From Brevibacterium jeotgali (GTDB lineage: Bacteria > Actinomycetota > Actinomycetes > Actinomycetales > Brevibacteriaceae), in assembly GCF_900169175.1 (NCBI RefSeq), contig NZ_FXZM01000009.1, positions 1 to 64,000 on the forward strand: a stretch of DNA of 64,000 nt. Direction: 5' to 3'. The notes below the pieces were generated by a model. The model made no database searches, was not told the origin of the DNA, and was given only the letters and a program-made list of their open reading frames with translations. The translations under genes and the position numbers were made by a program. This document shows, one piece after another, positions 8,176 through 18,648 of the stretch (positions are counted from its first letter, which is position 1; each line of letters opens with the position of its first letter).

Positions 8176-8212
8176 CGGCCCGTGCGCTTCCCTTCTGGGA
8201 GTGCACGGGCCG
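8176..8212. terminator. Hairpin between convergent genes
   Basis: CGGCCCGTGC at 8176-8185 pairs with GCACGGGCCG at 8203-8212, and the loop itself can pair (TTCCC with GGGA). There is no T-tract. It lies between the membrane protein and the arylsulfotransferase-like gene and can serve both strands. Confidence 0.7.
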
Positions 8213-8250
8213 AACAGCAATCAGTCTGCCGGAACAGAATCCAGCGGTCC

Positions 8251-9726
8251 TCACTCAGCAGTCGTGCTGGCGAGCACCTCGCCATCCTCATCGAGTGCTT
8301 CGACGACGACGTTGTCCGCGTCTTCGGGAAGCGGGATCGCCGTCTCGAAGCCCGCACGCTCGACCATCGCGAGCTCCGTGCGCGCACCGGCGTCAGGACC
8401 GCCGAGCACGCGCCACTGCGCGACCTCCGTCGCCCCGTTCCATGACGCGTAGACGGTCGTCTGCTCGTCCTCGGTCTTCATGTCCGCCGCGGGCGGTTCG
8501 TTCGGCGTCGCCTCCCACTCGGAGAGGTACGCACGGTAGTTCGAATCGGCCCCCACAGTCCCATCGCGCAGGACCTCTCCATCGGCGGAGTACTCCGTGA
8601 ACGACGGCAGCGCTCCCCAACCGATGACGATGCGACCGTCCTCAAGCTCCTGGAAGCTCCCCTGGTTCGCAGCGATGCGCGGGACGGGTGGGAGGAACTC
8701 GTCGACGATCTCAGCCGTCATATCGTCGGTGTCCACGTCGATCCGCATCCCGCGGGAGGAGTCGCCCAGCGTGGGCGACGACTGGTTGTCGAACAGTGTG
8801 ATCGTGCCATCGGGTGCGCGCTCGACGTCGTGCTGCCAGGCGAAGTACAGGTCGTCGGCGGCTTCGAAATCCGACGACTTCCCGCCCAACGTCCAGTTCA
8901 CGTCACCGGACTCGCGGTCGACGCTGTAGAAGGCGTGCGTGTTGCGTGCGTCCACCAGCAGGGAGCCGTCGTCGTCGACTGACACGGAGTTGCCGTGGAA
9001 GTAGTCGTAGGGCTTGTCCTCGGTCCCGGCGTCATCCTCGAACTCCCGCTCGGAGTCCGTGACCGGGATGTGGTCGAGCGAGCTCCAGTCGAGCAGCACC
9101 TCGCCGGTCTCGATGTCGACCTCCTGGACGACCCCGTCCCAGACCCAGCCGTCGGACTCCCCACCGACCTCGGTGAGGTCCGTCTGCTGGGGGACGTAGG
9201 CGAGCAGCAGCATCGTGCCCTCGTCGGTGATCGTCGTCTCGTGGAGGTCGACCATCCTGTGCGGCAGATCATTGCCCATGCCGACCCGGGCGACCTCCTC
9301 GTAGGAGTCGTCGACGACGACGACCTCGCCCTCGGCCAGGGGCGTGTCGACGATGCCCTCCCACCAGGTGAGGACCTTCTCGCCCTCGTACTCCTGGACG
9401 CGCATGTCCCAGCCGGCGGTGGGCTCGTCATCCTTCTGAGCCTCGTCGTCCTCCTGGATCCACACGGGCTCGCCGGCCTCGTCGATGATCAGCCTGCCGG
9501 ACCACGTGCCGGTCTCACGAGACTTCGGTCCGACGAAGAAGTACTCGTCGGAGCGGTCCTCGTCGGTGCTGTCGAGGTCGATCGGAGGCGCGGTGAGGTC
9601 GGTGCTCTCGTACTCGGTGAGATCGACCTCATCGGCGGCATCGCCGCCGGAACATCCCGCCACACCGACCAGTACTGCGGCAGCGAGAACCGCCGCCCCT
9701 CTGCGCACCCTGCGGGTCGTCGACAT
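8251..9726 (-). CDS. Arylsulfotransferase-like (ASST family) lipoprotein
   Basis: A 491-residue protein. The N-terminus has basic residues, a hydrophobic stretch and a lipobox ending VGVAGC, with Cys at residue 25, so it is predicted to be a lipoprotein outside the membrane. The rest is strongly acidic and matches the Arylsulfotran_2 beta-propeller type: WIQEDD, the HRMVDLHETTI repeat, DYFHGNSVSVDDDGSLLVDARN, FAWQHDVERAPDGTI and LFDNQSS. Family members are known or predicted to transfer sulfate between phenolic compounds in bacteria; actinobacterial members are unstudied and may have lost this activity. It is monocistronic and lies inside an otherwise conserved housekeeping block, so it looks like an insertion into that block. 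Confidence 0.75.
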   Translation of the reverse strand: MSTTRRVRRGAAVLAAAVLVGVAGCSGGDAADEVDLTEYESTDLTAPPIDLDSTDEDRSDEYFFVGPKSRETGTWSGRLIIDEAGEPVWIQEDDEAQKDDEPTAGWDMRVQEYEGEKVLTWWEGIVDTPLAEGEVVVVDDSYEEVARVGMGNDLPHRMVDLHETTITDEGTMLLLAYVPQQTDLTEVGGESDGWVWDGVVQEVDIETGEVLLDWSSLDHIPVTDSEREFEDDAGTEDKPYDYFHGNSVSVDDDGSLLVDARNTHAFYSVDRESGDVNWTLGGKSSDFEAADDLYFAWQHDVERAPDGTITLFDNQSSPTLGDSSRGMRIDVDTDDMTAEIVDEFLPPVPRIAANQGSFQELEDGRIVIGWGALPSFTEYSADGEVLRDGTVGADSNYRAYLSEWEATPNEPPAADMKTEDEQTTVYASWNGATEVAQWRVLGGPDAGARTELAMVERAGFETAIPLPEDADNVVVEALDEDGEVLASTTAE

Positions 9727-9870
9727 CGCATCATCCTTGTCACCGTCAGCCTCAGCGGGAACGCCGGAGTGGCGACCCGCTCTGTGTGTGGTTCCACAGT
9801 AGTCGGCGCAGGCAGGACTGGGTGCGGAGGCTGCGCCCGAGGAGTTCAGCCGCTGAGGCTCAGACGGCCA

Positions 9871-10953
9871 TCAGCGCAGCTCGTGGTTCCGGTCTGCACC
9901 GTTCTTCTTGTTCGAGGTCTCGAGGCCGGCGGCCTTGAGGTCCTTCCGAAGTTCGCGGGGCAGGGAGAAGATCACGTCCTCATCCGCTGTGCGCACCTCT
10001 TCGACATCGCCGTAGCCGTAGTCGGCCAGCAGGCGCAGCAGATCCTGGACCAGCAGGTCCGGCACGCTCGCACCGCTCGTCACACCGATGGTCGAGACGC
10101 CGTGGAACCACTCCTCGTCGACCTCGCGCGCGAAGTCGATCCGATGGGCGTCCTTCGCGCCGTGCTCCAGCGCCACCTCGACCAGGCGGACCGAGTTCGA
10201 TGAGTTCGCCGACCCCACGACCAGCACGAGATCCGCTCCCGGAGCGATCTTCTTGACCGCGACCTGGCGATTCTGGGTGGCATAGCAGATGTCGTCGCTC
10301 GGCGGGGCCTCGAGATGGGGGAACCGCTGCGTGAGGATGTCGACCGTCTCCATCGTCTCGTCGACGCTCAGAGTCGTCTGCGAGAGCCACACGAGCTTGT
10401 CCGTCTCCGGCAGTTCGACGGCGCGAGCCTCTTCCGGATTCTGGATGAGGGTGATCGAATCCGGGGCCTCGCCCATCGTGCCCTCGACCTCTTCGTGTCC
10501 TTCGTGGCCGACGAGGATGATCGAATAGCCCTGCTTCTCGAACCGCACCGCTTCACGGTGCACCTTCGTCACGAGCGGGCACGTCGCGTCGATGGTGTCG
10601 AGGCTGCGCGCTGCGGCCTCTTCGTGGACCGCCGGCGACACACCGTGGGCGGAGAACACGACGCGGGCGCCCTCCGGCACCTCATGCGTGTCGTCCACGA
10701 AGATCGCACCGCGTTCGGAGAGCCTGTCGACCACGTGACGGTTGTGGACGATCTCCTTGCGGACGTAGATGGGCGCGCCGTAGTGCTCCAGCGCGCGTTC
10801 GACGGCGATGACCGCGCGGTCCACTCCTGCACAGTATCCGCGGGGGGCGGCGAGGAGGACGTTCTTCTCACCGCTCTCCGGCTGACGGATCTCCGAGGGG
10901 TCCTTGCGGCGGCGCGGCATCGCGGGGACGGGCACAGTCACAGTCGCAGTCAT
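9871..10953 (-). CDS. ispH: 4-hydroxy-3-methylbut-2-enyl diphosphate reductase IspH
   Basis: A 360-residue protein. It performs the last step of the MEP pathway, reducing HMBPP to IPP and DMAPP with a [4Fe-4S] cluster. The three cluster cysteines are visible: Cys41 in [12 protein letters not shown], one in [11 protein letters not shown] and one in [10 protein letters not shown]. The substrate-binding SSNSVRL segment follows. There is an extra N-terminal extension of about 30 residues, common in actinobacteria. ATG 10953 is supported by TAGAAT ending 7 nt upstream, giving a leaderless transcript. It is divergent from xseA, as in the mycobacterial order lytB2-xseA. Confidence 0.95.
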   Translation of the reverse strand: MTATVTVPVPAMPRRRKDPSEIRQPESGEKNVLLAAPRGYCAGVDRAVIAVERALEHYGAPIYVRKEIVHNRHVVDRLSERGAIFVDDTHEVPEGARVVFSAHGVSPAVHEEAAARSLDTIDATCPLVTKVHREAVRFEKQGYSIILVGHEGHEEVEGTMGEAPDSITLIQNPEEARAVELPETDKLVWLSQTTLSVDETMETVDILTQRFPHLEAPPSDDICYATQNRQVAVKKIAPGADLVLVVGSANSSNSVRLVEVALEHGAKDAHRIDFAREVDEEWFHGVSTIGVTSGASVPDLLVQDLLRLLADYGYGDVEEVRTADEDVIFSLPRELRKDLKAAGLETSNKKNGADRNHELR

Positions 10954-10960
10954 GCAGGTG

Positions 10961-10966
10961 ATTCTA
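10961..10966 (-). promoter_or_regulatory. -10 element of ispH (leaderless)
   Basis: TAGAAT on the minus strand, 7 nt before ATG 10953, with no ribosome site between. Confidence 0.6.
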
Positions 10967-11084
10967 CGCGGCCCTCCTCAGAAGGGGCTGGGCAGTGGGG
11001 AGGCATCCATCACCTCCGGCGCCGTGTCCGCGGCCTCGTCTAGGATCGGGAGCACCCCGCACACGACGAGAAGAGGAGGGGACG

Positions 11085-12431
11085 GTGGCGCAGCGCATCT
11101 CCGGGACCCCCGGGATTCTGGGCGACCAGCCGGAACGCCCACCCGCCGCGGCGACGGCGGCGGACACCTCCGCGGACAATCCCTGGCCGGTCAGCCTGCT
11201 CGCCCACAAGATGAAGGCCTACATCGACCGCATGTCGACGGTGTGGGTCGAGGGCCAGATCATCGAACTGTCCGATCGGGCGAACGCCAGCTATCTCACC
11301 CTCCACGACACGACGGAGGACATCTCACTCCCCGTGCAGATCTGGCGCAACGTCCGGGACCGCCTGGACACGCGGCTCACGGAGGGCTCCCGCGTCGTCG
11401 TCCAGGCGAAGGCGAACTACTGGCTCGCGAAGGGCCGCCTCACGATGCAGGCGTACGACGTCCGCGCCGTGGGACTGGGCGAACTGCTCGCACGGCTCGA
11501 ACAGCTCAAGCAGATGCTGGGCGCCGAAGGGCTCTTCGACCCCGCGCACAAGAAGCCCCTGCCGTTCCTCCCCTCCCGCATCGGCCTCATCACCGGCCAT
11601 GACTCCGACGCGATGAAGGACGTCCTCCGCAACGCGTCTCTGCGCTGGCCGGCCGTGGCCTTCGAAGTCCGAAACGCCGCGACGCAGGGGACGAACGCGG
11701 TCCCGCAGGTCATGGCGGCACTGGAGGAGCTCGACGCGCACCCGGACGTCGATGTCATCGTCATCGCCCGTGGCGGCGGCAGCCTCGAAGACCTCCTCCC
11801 CTTCTCGAACGAAGCGCTGGTCCGCGCAGTCCACGCAGCAAGCACTCCGGTCGTCTCCGCGATCGGCCATGAGGCGGACCGTCCGCTGCTGGACGACGTC
11901 GCAGACATGCGCGCCTCGACTCCCACGGATGCGGCGAAGCGGATCGTCCCGGACGTGGCAGAGGAGCAGATGGGCATCCTCCAGGCCCGCGCCTCGCTCA
12001 ACGGCGCACTCGACCGGCTGCTACAGAGTGAGGCCAGGGCCCTGGCCGACGTCCGCGGCCGTCCCGTGCTGGCCCAGCCGGAAACGATGATCACCGGACG
12101 GGAACAGGACGTGTCGACGCTGCGTGCCAGATCCTGGCAGGCGCAGGCGGGACTGGTGGGCCGCGCTGCGGCAGAGATCGAGCACCTCCGCACTCAGGTG
12201 CGCAGCCTCTCCCCCCTGAACACCCTGGCCCGCGGCTACGCCGTCGTCCAGACGGAGGACGGTGCCGCCGTGCGCAGCCACGAGCAGGTGGATGCGGGTG
12301 ACCGCATCTCGATCAAGCTCGCCTCCGGGCGCCTGACAGCGCAGGTCGATGACTCCTCGCCGGACCCCCAGTCACGGGACCTCGGCGATGGTCCCCGGCA
12401 GAACACCGACGACAGCACTTCCAAGGAGTGA
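11085..12431 (+). CDS. xseA: Exodeoxyribonuclease VII large subunit
   Basis: A 448-residue protein with an N-terminal OB-fold ([23 protein letters not shown]), the catalytic domain core ([18 protein letters not shown], then [27 protein letters not shown] and [20 protein letters not shown]) and a long C-terminal coiled coil. It forms ExoVII with XseB and degrades single-stranded DNA in both directions. The GTG at 11085 was chosen because GAGGAGGGG lies directly before it; a longer frame to 10995 adds non-family sequence. TAGGAT at 11041-11046 is a candidate -10. The xseB ribosome site lies within the last codons of xseA. Confidence 0.95.
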   Translation: MAQRISGTPGILGDQPERPPAAATAADTSADNPWPVSLLAHKMKAYIDRMSTVWVEGQIIELSDRANASYLTLHDTTEDISLPVQIWRNVRDRLDTRLTEGSRVVVQAKANYWLAKGRLTMQAYDVRAVGLGELLARLEQLKQMLGAEGLFDPAHKKPLPFLPSRIGLITGHDSDAMKDVLRNASLRWPAVAFEVRNAATQGTNAVPQVMAALEELDAHPDVDVIVIARGGGSLEDLLPFSNEALVRAVHAASTPVVSAIGHEADRPLLDDVADMRASTPTDAAKRIVPDVAEEQMGILQARASLNGALDRLLQSEARALADVRGRPVLAQPETMITGREQDVSTLRARSWQAQAGLVGRAAAEIEHLRTQVRSLSPLNTLARGYAVVQTEDGAAVRSHEQVDAGDRISIKLASGRLTAQVDDSSPDPQSRDLGDGPRQNTDDSTSKE

Positions 12432-12433
12432 CC

Positions 12434-12703
12434 ATGGCAGATGAGCAGAACAGCACGACGACCGTTCCCGGCGGAGCGACGGACGGGATAGACGCGCTCA
12501 GCTACGAACAGGCTCGCGAAGAGCTCGTGACGACGGTGCGCACCCTCGAGGCCGGCAGCCTCACCCTGGAGGAATCGCTGCGCCTCTGGGAGCGGGGCGA
12601 GGCACTCGCCGATCGCTGCCAGAACTGGCTGGACGGGGCGAAGGACCGCTTGGAGAAGGCCCGTGCCGCCCGTGACGAGCAGGACGGAGCGGCGCAGGGC
12701 TGA
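12434..12703 (+). CDS. xseB: Exodeoxyribonuclease VII small subunit
   Basis: An 89-residue protein with the XseB core [37 protein letters not shown], which pairs with the XseA helices. AAGGAG at 12423-12428 favours ATG 12434; an overlapping GTG at 12428 is an alternative that would overlap the xseA stop by 4 bases. It is co-transcribed with xseA and converges on the DUF4245 gene. Confidence 0.93.
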   Translation: MADEQNSTTTVPGGATDGIDALSYEQAREELVTTVRTLEAGSLTLEESLRLWERGEALADRCQNWLDGAKDRLEKARAARDEQDGAAQG

Positions 12704-12733
12704 TCACCCATCGGCCGCTGGGCGGCCCTGGTG

Positions 12734-12759
12734 CTGATCAGTCGTCCTGATCAGTCGTC
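12734..12759. repeat. 13-bp perfect tandem duplication over the DUF4245 stop codon
   Basis: CTGATCAGTCGTC occurs at 12734-12746 and again at 12747-12759. The second copy contains the TGA stop (minus strand, 12751-12753) of the DUF4245 gene. Confidence 0.9.
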
Positions 12760-13458
12760 GGTCGCCACGGCTCCGACGGTCTGCACGGATTCCGCCGCGT
12801 ACTCCTCGAGCGGGCCCCACTCGCCAGCGCCCACAAGCAGGAGGACGGTCCCGTCGGCCTCCCCCAGGAGCGCCTTGTCGGAGGAGTCGGTCCCCTCGAA
12901 TCGCGTGAACGCGGTACCGGCCAGCTCGGACTCCCCCGTCTCCGCGAATTCCTCGAGGTACGACTCCGCCCACGCGTCGGGGGTCTCCTCTGCATCGGTC
13001 TGACGCAGCGACGCCCAGCCGTCGTCCCCGTCGACCCAGGACACGTACCAGGTCTCCACGGGAGGGGTCCCGCCCTCACCGAACGACGCGGCGTTCGCAT
13101 GCCATCCCTCAGGCATCCCCGGCACCGCCAGGTCGAATCCTGCCTCCGGCTGCACGTTCTGGGCCACGGCGCCGTAGTCGACCTCGCGGGTGATGTCGCC
13201 CTCAGGACGCGGCGCGAGCGCAAGCGCGGCCAGCACCAGCACCAAGCACGCCAGCAGCGCGATCGCCATGTTCACCCAGTTGTAGTGCCGCCGGATCACA
13301 CGCATCTCTTCGCGCGAGCCCGCCTTCGTGCGCGCCAGCGCCTTCTCGCCGGGGAACAGCTCCGGTTCCTCGTGCGGCCGCTCCGGTCCGGCGAGGCCGC
13401 CGTAGCGCGCGGTCGACGACGGGAGGGGCGGCGGGGTGGCATGCTGCTGGTCGTTCAC
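12751..13458 (-). CDS. DUF4245 membrane-anchored protein
   Basis: A 235-residue protein. Residues 1-60 are hydrophilic, one membrane helix follows ([21 protein letters not shown]), and the rest is an exported domain rich in acidic residues with [21 protein letters not shown] and the conserved [10 protein letters not shown] strand. This is the arrangement of Rv1100-type proteins next to glpX/fumC in actinobacteria. The role is unknown. GTG 13458 is supported by GACAAT ending 6 nt upstream, suggesting leaderless expression. The gene is divergent from glpX, with only about 100 bp between the starts. Its 3' end is duplicated. Confidence 0.85.
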   Translation of the reverse strand: MNDQQHATPPPLPSSTARYGGLAGPERPHEEPELFPGEKALARTKAGSREEMRVIRRHYNWVNMAIALLACLVLVLAALALAPRPEGDITREVDYGAVAQNVQPEAGFDLAVPGMPEGWHANAASFGEGGTPPVETWYVSWVDGDDGWASLRQTDAEETPDAWAESYLEEFAETGESELAGTAFTRFEGTDSSDKALLGEADGTVLLLVGAGEWGPLEEYAAESVQTVGAVATDD

Positions 13459-13464
13459 ACCTGC

Positions 13465-13470
13465 ATTGTC
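13465..13470 (-). promoter_or_regulatory. -10 element of the DUF4245 gene (leaderless)
   Basis: GACAAT on the minus strand, 6 nt before GTG 13458. Confidence 0.45.
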
Positions 13471-13545
13471 CCCCGTCTCACCGCACGACGACCAATCGCC
13501 GTCCCGCCGCGACGATCCAGCGTCGGGTCCAGCCCGGGCAAGTGG

Positions 13546-13551
13546 CACAAT
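13546..13551 (+). promoter_or_regulatory. -10 element of glpX (leaderless)
   Basis: CACAAT 7 nt before ATG 13559, with no ribosome site between. Confidence 0.45.
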
Positions 13552-13558
13552 GAGTGGC

Positions 13559-14698
13559 ATGGCAGACAACTCCGCGCCCACGTCCCCCGGCGACGACGCC
13601 CCCGTCAAGGCTCACCACGCCGGAGGACGCGGCGATCCGGACGCGCCCCCGGTCACCGTGACGGATTCGTGGTCCGAGCGCCTGCGCATCCAGGAGGGCT
13701 CTCCCGATCGCAACCTCGCGCTCGAACTCGTGCGCGTCACGGAGGCGGCGGCCATCGCCGCCGGACCGTGGGTGGGCCGCGGCGACAAGCTCGCAGCAGA
13801 CGGCGCAGCGGTCGCAGCCATGCGCAACGTGCTGTCGAGCGTGAGCATGGACGGCACCGTCGTCATCGGTGAGGGCGAGAAGGACGAAGCCCCGATGCTC
13901 TTCAACGGCGAACGCGTGGGCGACGGCTCCGGCGCCCAGGTCGACGTGGCAGTCGACCCCGTCGAGGGCACGACGCTCACCGCCCGTGGGATGCCCGGCG
14001 CGATCTCCGTCATGGCGGTCGCAGAGGCCGGCGCGATGCTCGACCCGTCAGCCGTCTTCTACATGGAGAAGCTCGTGGCCGGTGCGGAGATCGCCGATGT
14101 CGTCGACCTGCGGCTGCCGGTCGGCGAGAACATCCGCCGCGCCGCCAAGGCGAAGGGCACGGACACCAAGAACGTCACGGTCACGATCCTGGACCGCCCG
14201 CGCCACGAAGCGATGATCGACCAGGTCCGCGAAGCCGGCGCCCGCATCCGCCTCATCACCGACGGCGACGTCGCGGGTGCCATCGCGGCCGTGCGCCCCG
14301 GCACGGGCATCGACATGCTGCTGGGCATCGGCGGAACGCCGGAGGGCATCATCACCGCGTGCGCGATCAAGGCGCTCGGCGGCGTGATCCAGGGACGCCT
14401 GTGGCCGCAGTCCGACGAAGAGCGCCAGAACGCCGTCGAGCACGGACTCGACCTCGACACCGTGCTCTCGACGGATGATCTGGTCAGCGGCGACAACACC
14501 TACTTCGTCGCGACGGGCATCAGCGCCGGCGACCTGTTGGACGGCGTCCGGTACGAGGGCGACCGGGTCCACACCCACTCGCTCGTCATGCGATCGAAGT
14601 CGGGAACGGTCCGCAACGTCTACGCCGAGCACCGTCCGGACAAGACGCACTCCTACGAGGAAGCCGCGCGCGAAGCCGCACGGCGGGGCCTCGTCTGA
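13559..14698 (+). CDS. glpX: Class II fructose-1,6-bisphosphatase
   Basis: A 379-residue protein. It hydrolyses fructose-1,6-bisphosphate in gluconeogenesis. Family motifs are [31 protein letters not shown] and the metal-binding DPVEGTTL near residue 133, followed by [20 protein letters not shown]. It carries about 40 extra hydrophilic residues at the N-terminus. ATG 13559 was selected over ATG 13550 because CACAAT stands 7 nt upstream of it. Its stop overlaps the carbonic anhydrase start (TGATG), so the two are coupled; fumC follows, which places gluconeogenic and TCA functions together as in Rv1098c-Rv1099c. Confidence 0.95.
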   Translation: MADNSAPTSPGDDAPVKAHHAGGRGDPDAPPVTVTDSWSERLRIQEGSPDRNLALELVRVTEAAAIAAGPWVGRGDKLAADGAAVAAMRNVLSSVSMDGTVVIGEGEKDEAPMLFNGERVGDGSGAQVDVAVDPVEGTTLTARGMPGAISVMAVAEAGAMLDPSAVFYMEKLVAGAEIADVVDLRLPVGENIRRAAKAKGTDTKNVTVTILDRPRHEAMIDQVREAGARIRLITDGDVAGAIAAVRPGTGIDMLLGIGGTPEGIITACAIKALGGVIQGRLWPQSDEERQNAVEHGLDLDTVLSTDDLVSGDNTYFVATGISAGDLLDGVRYEGDRVHTHSLVMRSKSGTVRNVYAEHRPDKTHSYEEAAREAARRGLV

Positions 14699-15456
14699 TG
14701 GCGGACACGACACAGCCGACGACGGGTTCCGAGGCCGCAGAGTCGACGGAGGCGCAGCCGGAGGCCTCCGCGGACAGGCGCATCGAGCGCACGAATCCCG
14801 CACGTCGCTTCATGACGCCCAAGGACGCGCTCCAGGCCGTCCTCGACGGGAACGAACGGTTCGTCTCCGGCACGCCCCTGCACCCGAACCAGGGGGCAGA
14901 CCGTCGCAACGCGCTCGCGAACACGCAGGAGCCGTTCGTCTCGCTCTTCGGCTGCTCCGACTCCCGCGTCGCAGCAGAGATGATCTTCGACGTGGGCCTC
15001 GGCGAGATGTTCGTCATCCGGACTGCGGGCCAGGTCACGGACGGCGTCGTGCTGGGCACCCTGGAGTACGCCGTCGACCTCCTCAGCACCCCGCTCCTGG
15101 TGGTGCTCGGTCACGACAGCTGCGGGGCGGTGACCGCCGCACACGATTCGTTCGACTCCGGAGAGACGCCGGGCGGGTACATCGACGATCTCGTCGCCCG
15201 CATCATGCCGTCCGTCGCCCACGCCCGCGCACAGGGCCGCGAGGGCATCCCCGGCGCCGTCACGCAGAACACGATCGACACCGTCCACCGCATCCCCCAG
15301 CGCTCTCCGCTCATCAAGCGGGCCCTGCGCGAAGGCCGTCTGGAGATCGTGGGCCTCACCTACCGGCTGGACGACGGTCGCGTGAACACCGTGTCGCACC
15401 TCGGACCGATCGTGGACGCCAACGGCATTCCGGTCGATCTCCTCACCCGAACCTGA
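14698..15456 (+). CDS. Beta-class carbonic anhydrase
   Basis: A 252-residue protein. It interconverts CO2 and bicarbonate using zinc. Ligands are visible: Cys86 in FGCSDSR (with the Asp88/Arg90 dyad), His139 and Cys142 in GHDSCGAV. The first 35 residues are a disordered, acidic, alanine-rich extension. The start overlaps the glpX stop by one base. Bicarbonate made here could feed the acyl-CoA carboxylase encoded elsewhere in the window and anaplerotic carboxylation; that link is inferred. Confidence 0.93.
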   Translation: MADTTQPTTGSEAAESTEAQPEASADRRIERTNPARRFMTPKDALQAVLDGNERFVSGTPLHPNQGADRRNALANTQEPFVSLFGCSDSRVAAEMIFDVGLGEMFVIRTAGQVTDGVVLGTLEYAVDLLSTPLLVVLGHDSCGAVTAAHDSFDSGETPGGYIDDLVARIMPSVAHARAQGREGIPGAVTQNTIDTVHRIPQRSPLIKRALREGRLEIVGLTYRLDDGRVNTVSHLGPIVDANGIPVDLLTRT

Positions 15457-15552
15457 CCCGACCCTCCAGCGCACCGACGGCCCCCGGCCGCAGACGCGCT
15501 GCACGCACCCACCAGATGCCGCACCCCCTGACTTCGAGGAGTGAAGGAAAGA

Positions 15553-16956
15553 ATGACGCAGGAATACCGCATCGAGCACGACACGATGGGCGAAGTGAAG
15601 GTCCCCGCTGACGCCCTGTACAGCGCACAGACACAGCGTGCGGTGGAGAACTTCCCGATCTCCGGCAAGACGCTCGAGAGCGAGCACATCGCCGCACTCG
15701 CCCAGGTGAAGAAGGCCGCCGCCTCCGCGAACGAGGAACTGGACGTCCTCGACGCCCAGCGCGCCGCGGCGATCCGCACCGCGGCGGACAAGGTGATCGC
15801 CGGCGACTACGACGCCCACTTCCCGATCGATGTCTTCCAGACCGGTTCGGGCACCTCGTCCAACATGAACACCAACGAGGTCCTCTCGACGCTCGCGAAC
15901 CGCGAGCTCGAGGGCACCGACGTCCAGGTGCATCCGAACGACCACGTCAACGCCTCGCAGTCGTCGAACGACGTGTTCCCGACCTCCGTCCACGTCGCCG
16001 TCGCGAACGCACTGGTGAAGGACCTGCAGCCGGCACTCGACGTGCTCGCGACCTCGCTGGAGAAGAAGGCGGAGGAGTTCCGCGACATCGTGAAGTCCGG
16101 TCGCACGCACCTCATGGATGCCACGCCGGTGACGCTCGGGCAGGAATTCGGCGGCTACGCCGCACAGGTCCGCTACGGCATCGAGCGCATCGACGCCTCG
16201 CTCCCCCGCGTCACGGAGGTCCCGCAGGGCGGCACAGCGGTCGGCACGGGCATCAACACCCCCGCAGGCTTCTCCGCCCGGGTCGTCGAGCTCCTCGCCG
16301 AGCAGACCGGCCTGCCCATCACGGAGGCGCGCAATCACTTCGAGGCACAGGCGAACCGCGACGGACTCGTCGAGGTCTCCGGCCAGCTGCGCACCATCGC
16401 GTACGGCTTCATGAAGATCAACAACGACCTGCGCTGGATGGGTTCGGGCCCCAACACGGGTCTGGGAGAACTCCAGATCCCCGACCTGCAGCCGGGCTCG
16501 TCGATCATGCCGGGCAAGGTCAACCCCGTCATCTGCGAGGCAGCCATCCAGGCCGCCGCCCAGGTCATCGGCAACGACACCACCGTGTCGCTCTCCTCGA
16601 CCAACGGCGCCTTCGAACTCAACGTGGGAATCCCGGTCATGGCCGCGAACCTGCTCGAATCGGTTCGCCTGCTCGCCAACACCTCGCGGGTCATGGCGGA
16701 GAAGATGATCGACGGGCTCACCGCGAATGAGGAGCGCGCACGCTTCCTCGCGGAGGCCTCGCCCTCGATCGTCACGCCGCTCAACAAGGTGATCGGCTAC
16801 GAATCGGCCGCGAAGATCGCCAAGTACGCCGTGGCGGAGAAGGTCACGGTCAAGGAGGCGACGATCGCGCTGGGCTTCGTCGAGGACGGCTCCCTCACGG
16901 AGGAGCAGCTCGACGCGGCCCTCGACGTCACGACGATGATCGGCGAGTACCGCTGA
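15553..16956 (+). CDS. fumC: Class II fumarate hydratase
   Basis: A 467-residue protein. It converts fumarate to malate. It shows [14 protein letters not shown], the [19 protein letters not shown] active-site region, [17 protein letters not shown], and the flexible SS-loop [11 protein letters not shown] near residue 315, which holds the catalytic serine. ATG 15553 was chosen for the AAGGAAAGA site just upstream; GTG 15541 is in frame but unlikely. It follows the carbonic anhydrase by 96 bp and ends at a very strong palindrome. A short repeat duplicates its stop-codon region. Confidence 0.96.
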   Translation: MTQEYRIEHDTMGEVKVPADALYSAQTQRAVENFPISGKTLESEHIAALAQVKKAAASANEELDVLDAQRAAAIRTAADKVIAGDYDAHFPIDVFQTGSGTSSNMNTNEVLSTLANRELEGTDVQVHPNDHVNASQSSNDVFPTSVHVAVANALVKDLQPALDVLATSLEKKAEEFRDIVKSGRTHLMDATPVTLGQEFGGYAAQVRYGIERIDASLPRVTEVPQGGTAVGTGINTPAGFSARVVELLAEQTGLPITEARNHFEAQANRDGLVEVSGQLRTIAYGFMKINNDLRWMGSGPNTGLGELQIPDLQPGSSIMPGKVNPVICEAAIQAAAQVIGNDTTVSLSSTNGAFELNVGIPVMAANLLESVRLLANTSRVMAEKMIDGLTANEERARFLAEASPSIVTPLNKVIGYESAAKIAKYAVAEKVTVKEATIALGFVEDGSLTEEQLDAALDVTTMIGEYR

Positions 16957-16973
16957 GCACGGCTCGCTGAGCA
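16951..16973 (+). repeat. 9-bp repeat over the fumC stop codon
   Basis: CGCTGAGCA at 16951-16959 (containing the fumC TGA) recurs at 16965-16973, period 14, with a weaker third TGCTGAGG a little further on. Confidence 0.6.
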
Positions 16974-17008
16974 TGTTCTGCTGAGGCGCACACGCCGCGC
17001 CTCGATCC

Positions 17009-17059
17009 AGAGCACATGACACCCCCGGAAGGATTCCTCCCGGGGGTGTCATGTGCTCT
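17009..17059. terminator. Long perfect palindrome between fumC and phoH2
   Basis: A 20-bp perfect stem (17009-17028 with 17040-17059) around an 11-nt loop, in a GC-rich context without a T-tract. The genes converge here, so it can act on both strands. Confidence 0.85.
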
Positions 17060-17173
17060 CAGCCGGATCCAGGCGATCGAGCCGTCGCTTCTGCACACGA
17101 ATCGCCGCTTCCACGTGCCACAGTGACGTCTCGACGTGCGGAAACGACGTCACGACGCCTCAGCCGGCCTCAC

Positions 17174-18472
17174 TCACACCAGTTCGGCCTCCTCGAGCAC
17201 CTCGGTCACCAGCGCGGCGATCGCGGACCGCTCGGAACGGACGAGCGTGTAGTGCGCGAACAGCGGATGCCCGGTCAGGCGGTCGATGACGGCGGTGATC
17301 CCGTCGTGCCGCCCCACCCGCAGGTTGTCGCGCTGAGCGACGTCGTGCGTCAGGATGACGCGGGAGTTCTCTCCCAGCCGGGACAGCACCGTGAGCAGAA
17401 CGGTCCGCTCCAGTGACTGCGCCTCGTCGACGATGACGAAGGAGTCGTGCAGCGAGCGTCCCCGGATGTGTGTGAGCGGCAGGACCTCGAGGATCCCCCG
17501 GTGGAGCACCTCGTCGATGACGTTCTGGCTCACCAGCGCCCCCAGGGTGTCGAACACCGCCTCCGCCCAGGGGTTCATCTTGTCGCCCTCGGAGCCGGGC
17601 AGGTAGCCCAGATTCTGACCGCCCACCGCGTAGAGCGGTCGGAAGACCTTGATGGACTGATGGCTGTGGTCCTCGAGCACGGCCTGCAGACCCGCCATGA
17701 GCGCCAGCGCAGACTTGCCGGTGCCTGCCCGTCCGCCCATACTCACGATGCCCACGGACTCATCGGTGAGCGCATCGATCGCGATGCGCTGCTCCGCAGA
17801 CCGCCCGTGGACCCCGAACACCGACTGATCACCGCGGACCAGACGGATCCGATCGTCCCCGACGACGCGTGCCAGCCCGGAACCACGGGGGCTCGTCAGC
17901 ACGAGGCCCGTGTTGACCGATTCGTGCGCCACGGCATCGGTCTGCAGCCAGCCCTCGTCGAACAGGGTCGACATCTCCTCCTCGTCGAGGCCCAGGGACG
18001 ACATTCCGGTGAAGCTCGAATCGCCGGCCTGCTCATTGAGATACTGCTGGGCCTGCAGCCCCAGCGAGGCCGCCTTCACACGCATCGGCACGTCCTTCGT
18101 CACGACGACGACGGTGGACCCCTCCGCCTGCAGATTGCGGGCGACCGCGAGGATCCGCGTGTCGTTCTCCGCTCTGTCGAAGGTGCGCGGCAGGTGGGTC
18201 GTGTCCACGTTGTTGATCTCGACACGCAGAGATCCGCCCTCCTCCCCGACCGGGAACGGACGATCGAGTCTGCCGTGCTCCTCCCGCATCTCGTCGAGGA
18301 TCGCAAGTGCGCGGCGCGCGGTGTAGCCGAGCTCCGGGTGGTGTCTCTTGCCCTCCAGCTCAGAGACGACCACCAGTGGGATGACGACCTCGTGCTCCGC
18401 GAACCGCAGCATCGCGCGCGGATCCGACAGGAGGACCGAGGTATCGAGGACGTAGGTGACGGTTCCGCTCAC
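17174..18472 (-). CDS. phoH2: PhoH2-type PIN-PhoH ATPase/ribonuclease
   Basis: A 432-residue protein. The N-terminal PIN nuclease domain begins [11 protein letters not shown] with an active-site Asp near residue 9 and further acids in SELEGKRHH and [10 protein letters not shown]. The C-terminal PhoH ATPase has Walker A GRAGTGKS near residue 244 and Walker [11 protein letters not shown]. PhoH2 proteins unwind and cut RNA in mycobacteria. GTG 18472 was chosen for GAAGGGGAG upstream; TTG 18490 is the longer alternative. A TAGCGT element on the minus strand at 18569-18574 may be the promoter. The small antitoxin-like phoAT gene that precedes mycobacterial phoH2 is not evident; only a 27-codon GTG-initiated frame (18487-18570) lies there. 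Confidence 0.92.
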   Translation of the reverse strand: MSGTVTYVLDTSVLLSDPRAMLRFAEHEVVIPLVVVSELEGKRHHPELGYTARRALAILDEMREEHGRLDRPFPVGEEGGSLRVEINNVDTTHLPRTFDRAENDTRILAVARNLQAEGSTVVVVTKDVPMRVKAASLGLQAQQYLNEQAGDSSFTGMSSLGLDEEEMSTLFDEGWLQTDAVAHESVNTGLVLTSPRGSGLARVVGDDRIRLVRGDQSVFGVHGRSAEQRIAIDALTDESVGIVSMGGRAGTGKSALALMAGLQAVLEDHSHQSIKVFRPLYAVGGQNLGYLPGSEGDKMNPWAEAVFDTLGALVSQNVIDEVLHRGILEVLPLTHIRGRSLHDSFVIVDEAQSLERTVLLTVLSRLGENSRVILTHDVAQRDNLRVGRHDGITAVIDRLTGHPLFAHYTLVRSERSAIAALVTEVLEEAELV

Positions 18473-18648
18473 GGGCGAGCTCCCCTTCAAGCATCGACGT
18501 CCGAGGCCGTGTCCCTGTCCTTCCCCGACGGGGCCCTGCCCCGGAGCCGGCTTTCTGCCGACACCACCACGCTAGCCGCGTCCGTGCCCCCGCGGTCGGA
18601 CGCGGCGGGCGGGTCTCATGGCCATCGGGTGAACGCGTCCTGAATCCG

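Noticed and set aside
14653-17052. A 799-codon open frame on the minus strand across glpX-fumC
   Set aside because: It mirrors the real plus-strand genes and is rich in D, R, H and V from high-GC third positions; no family motif is present.
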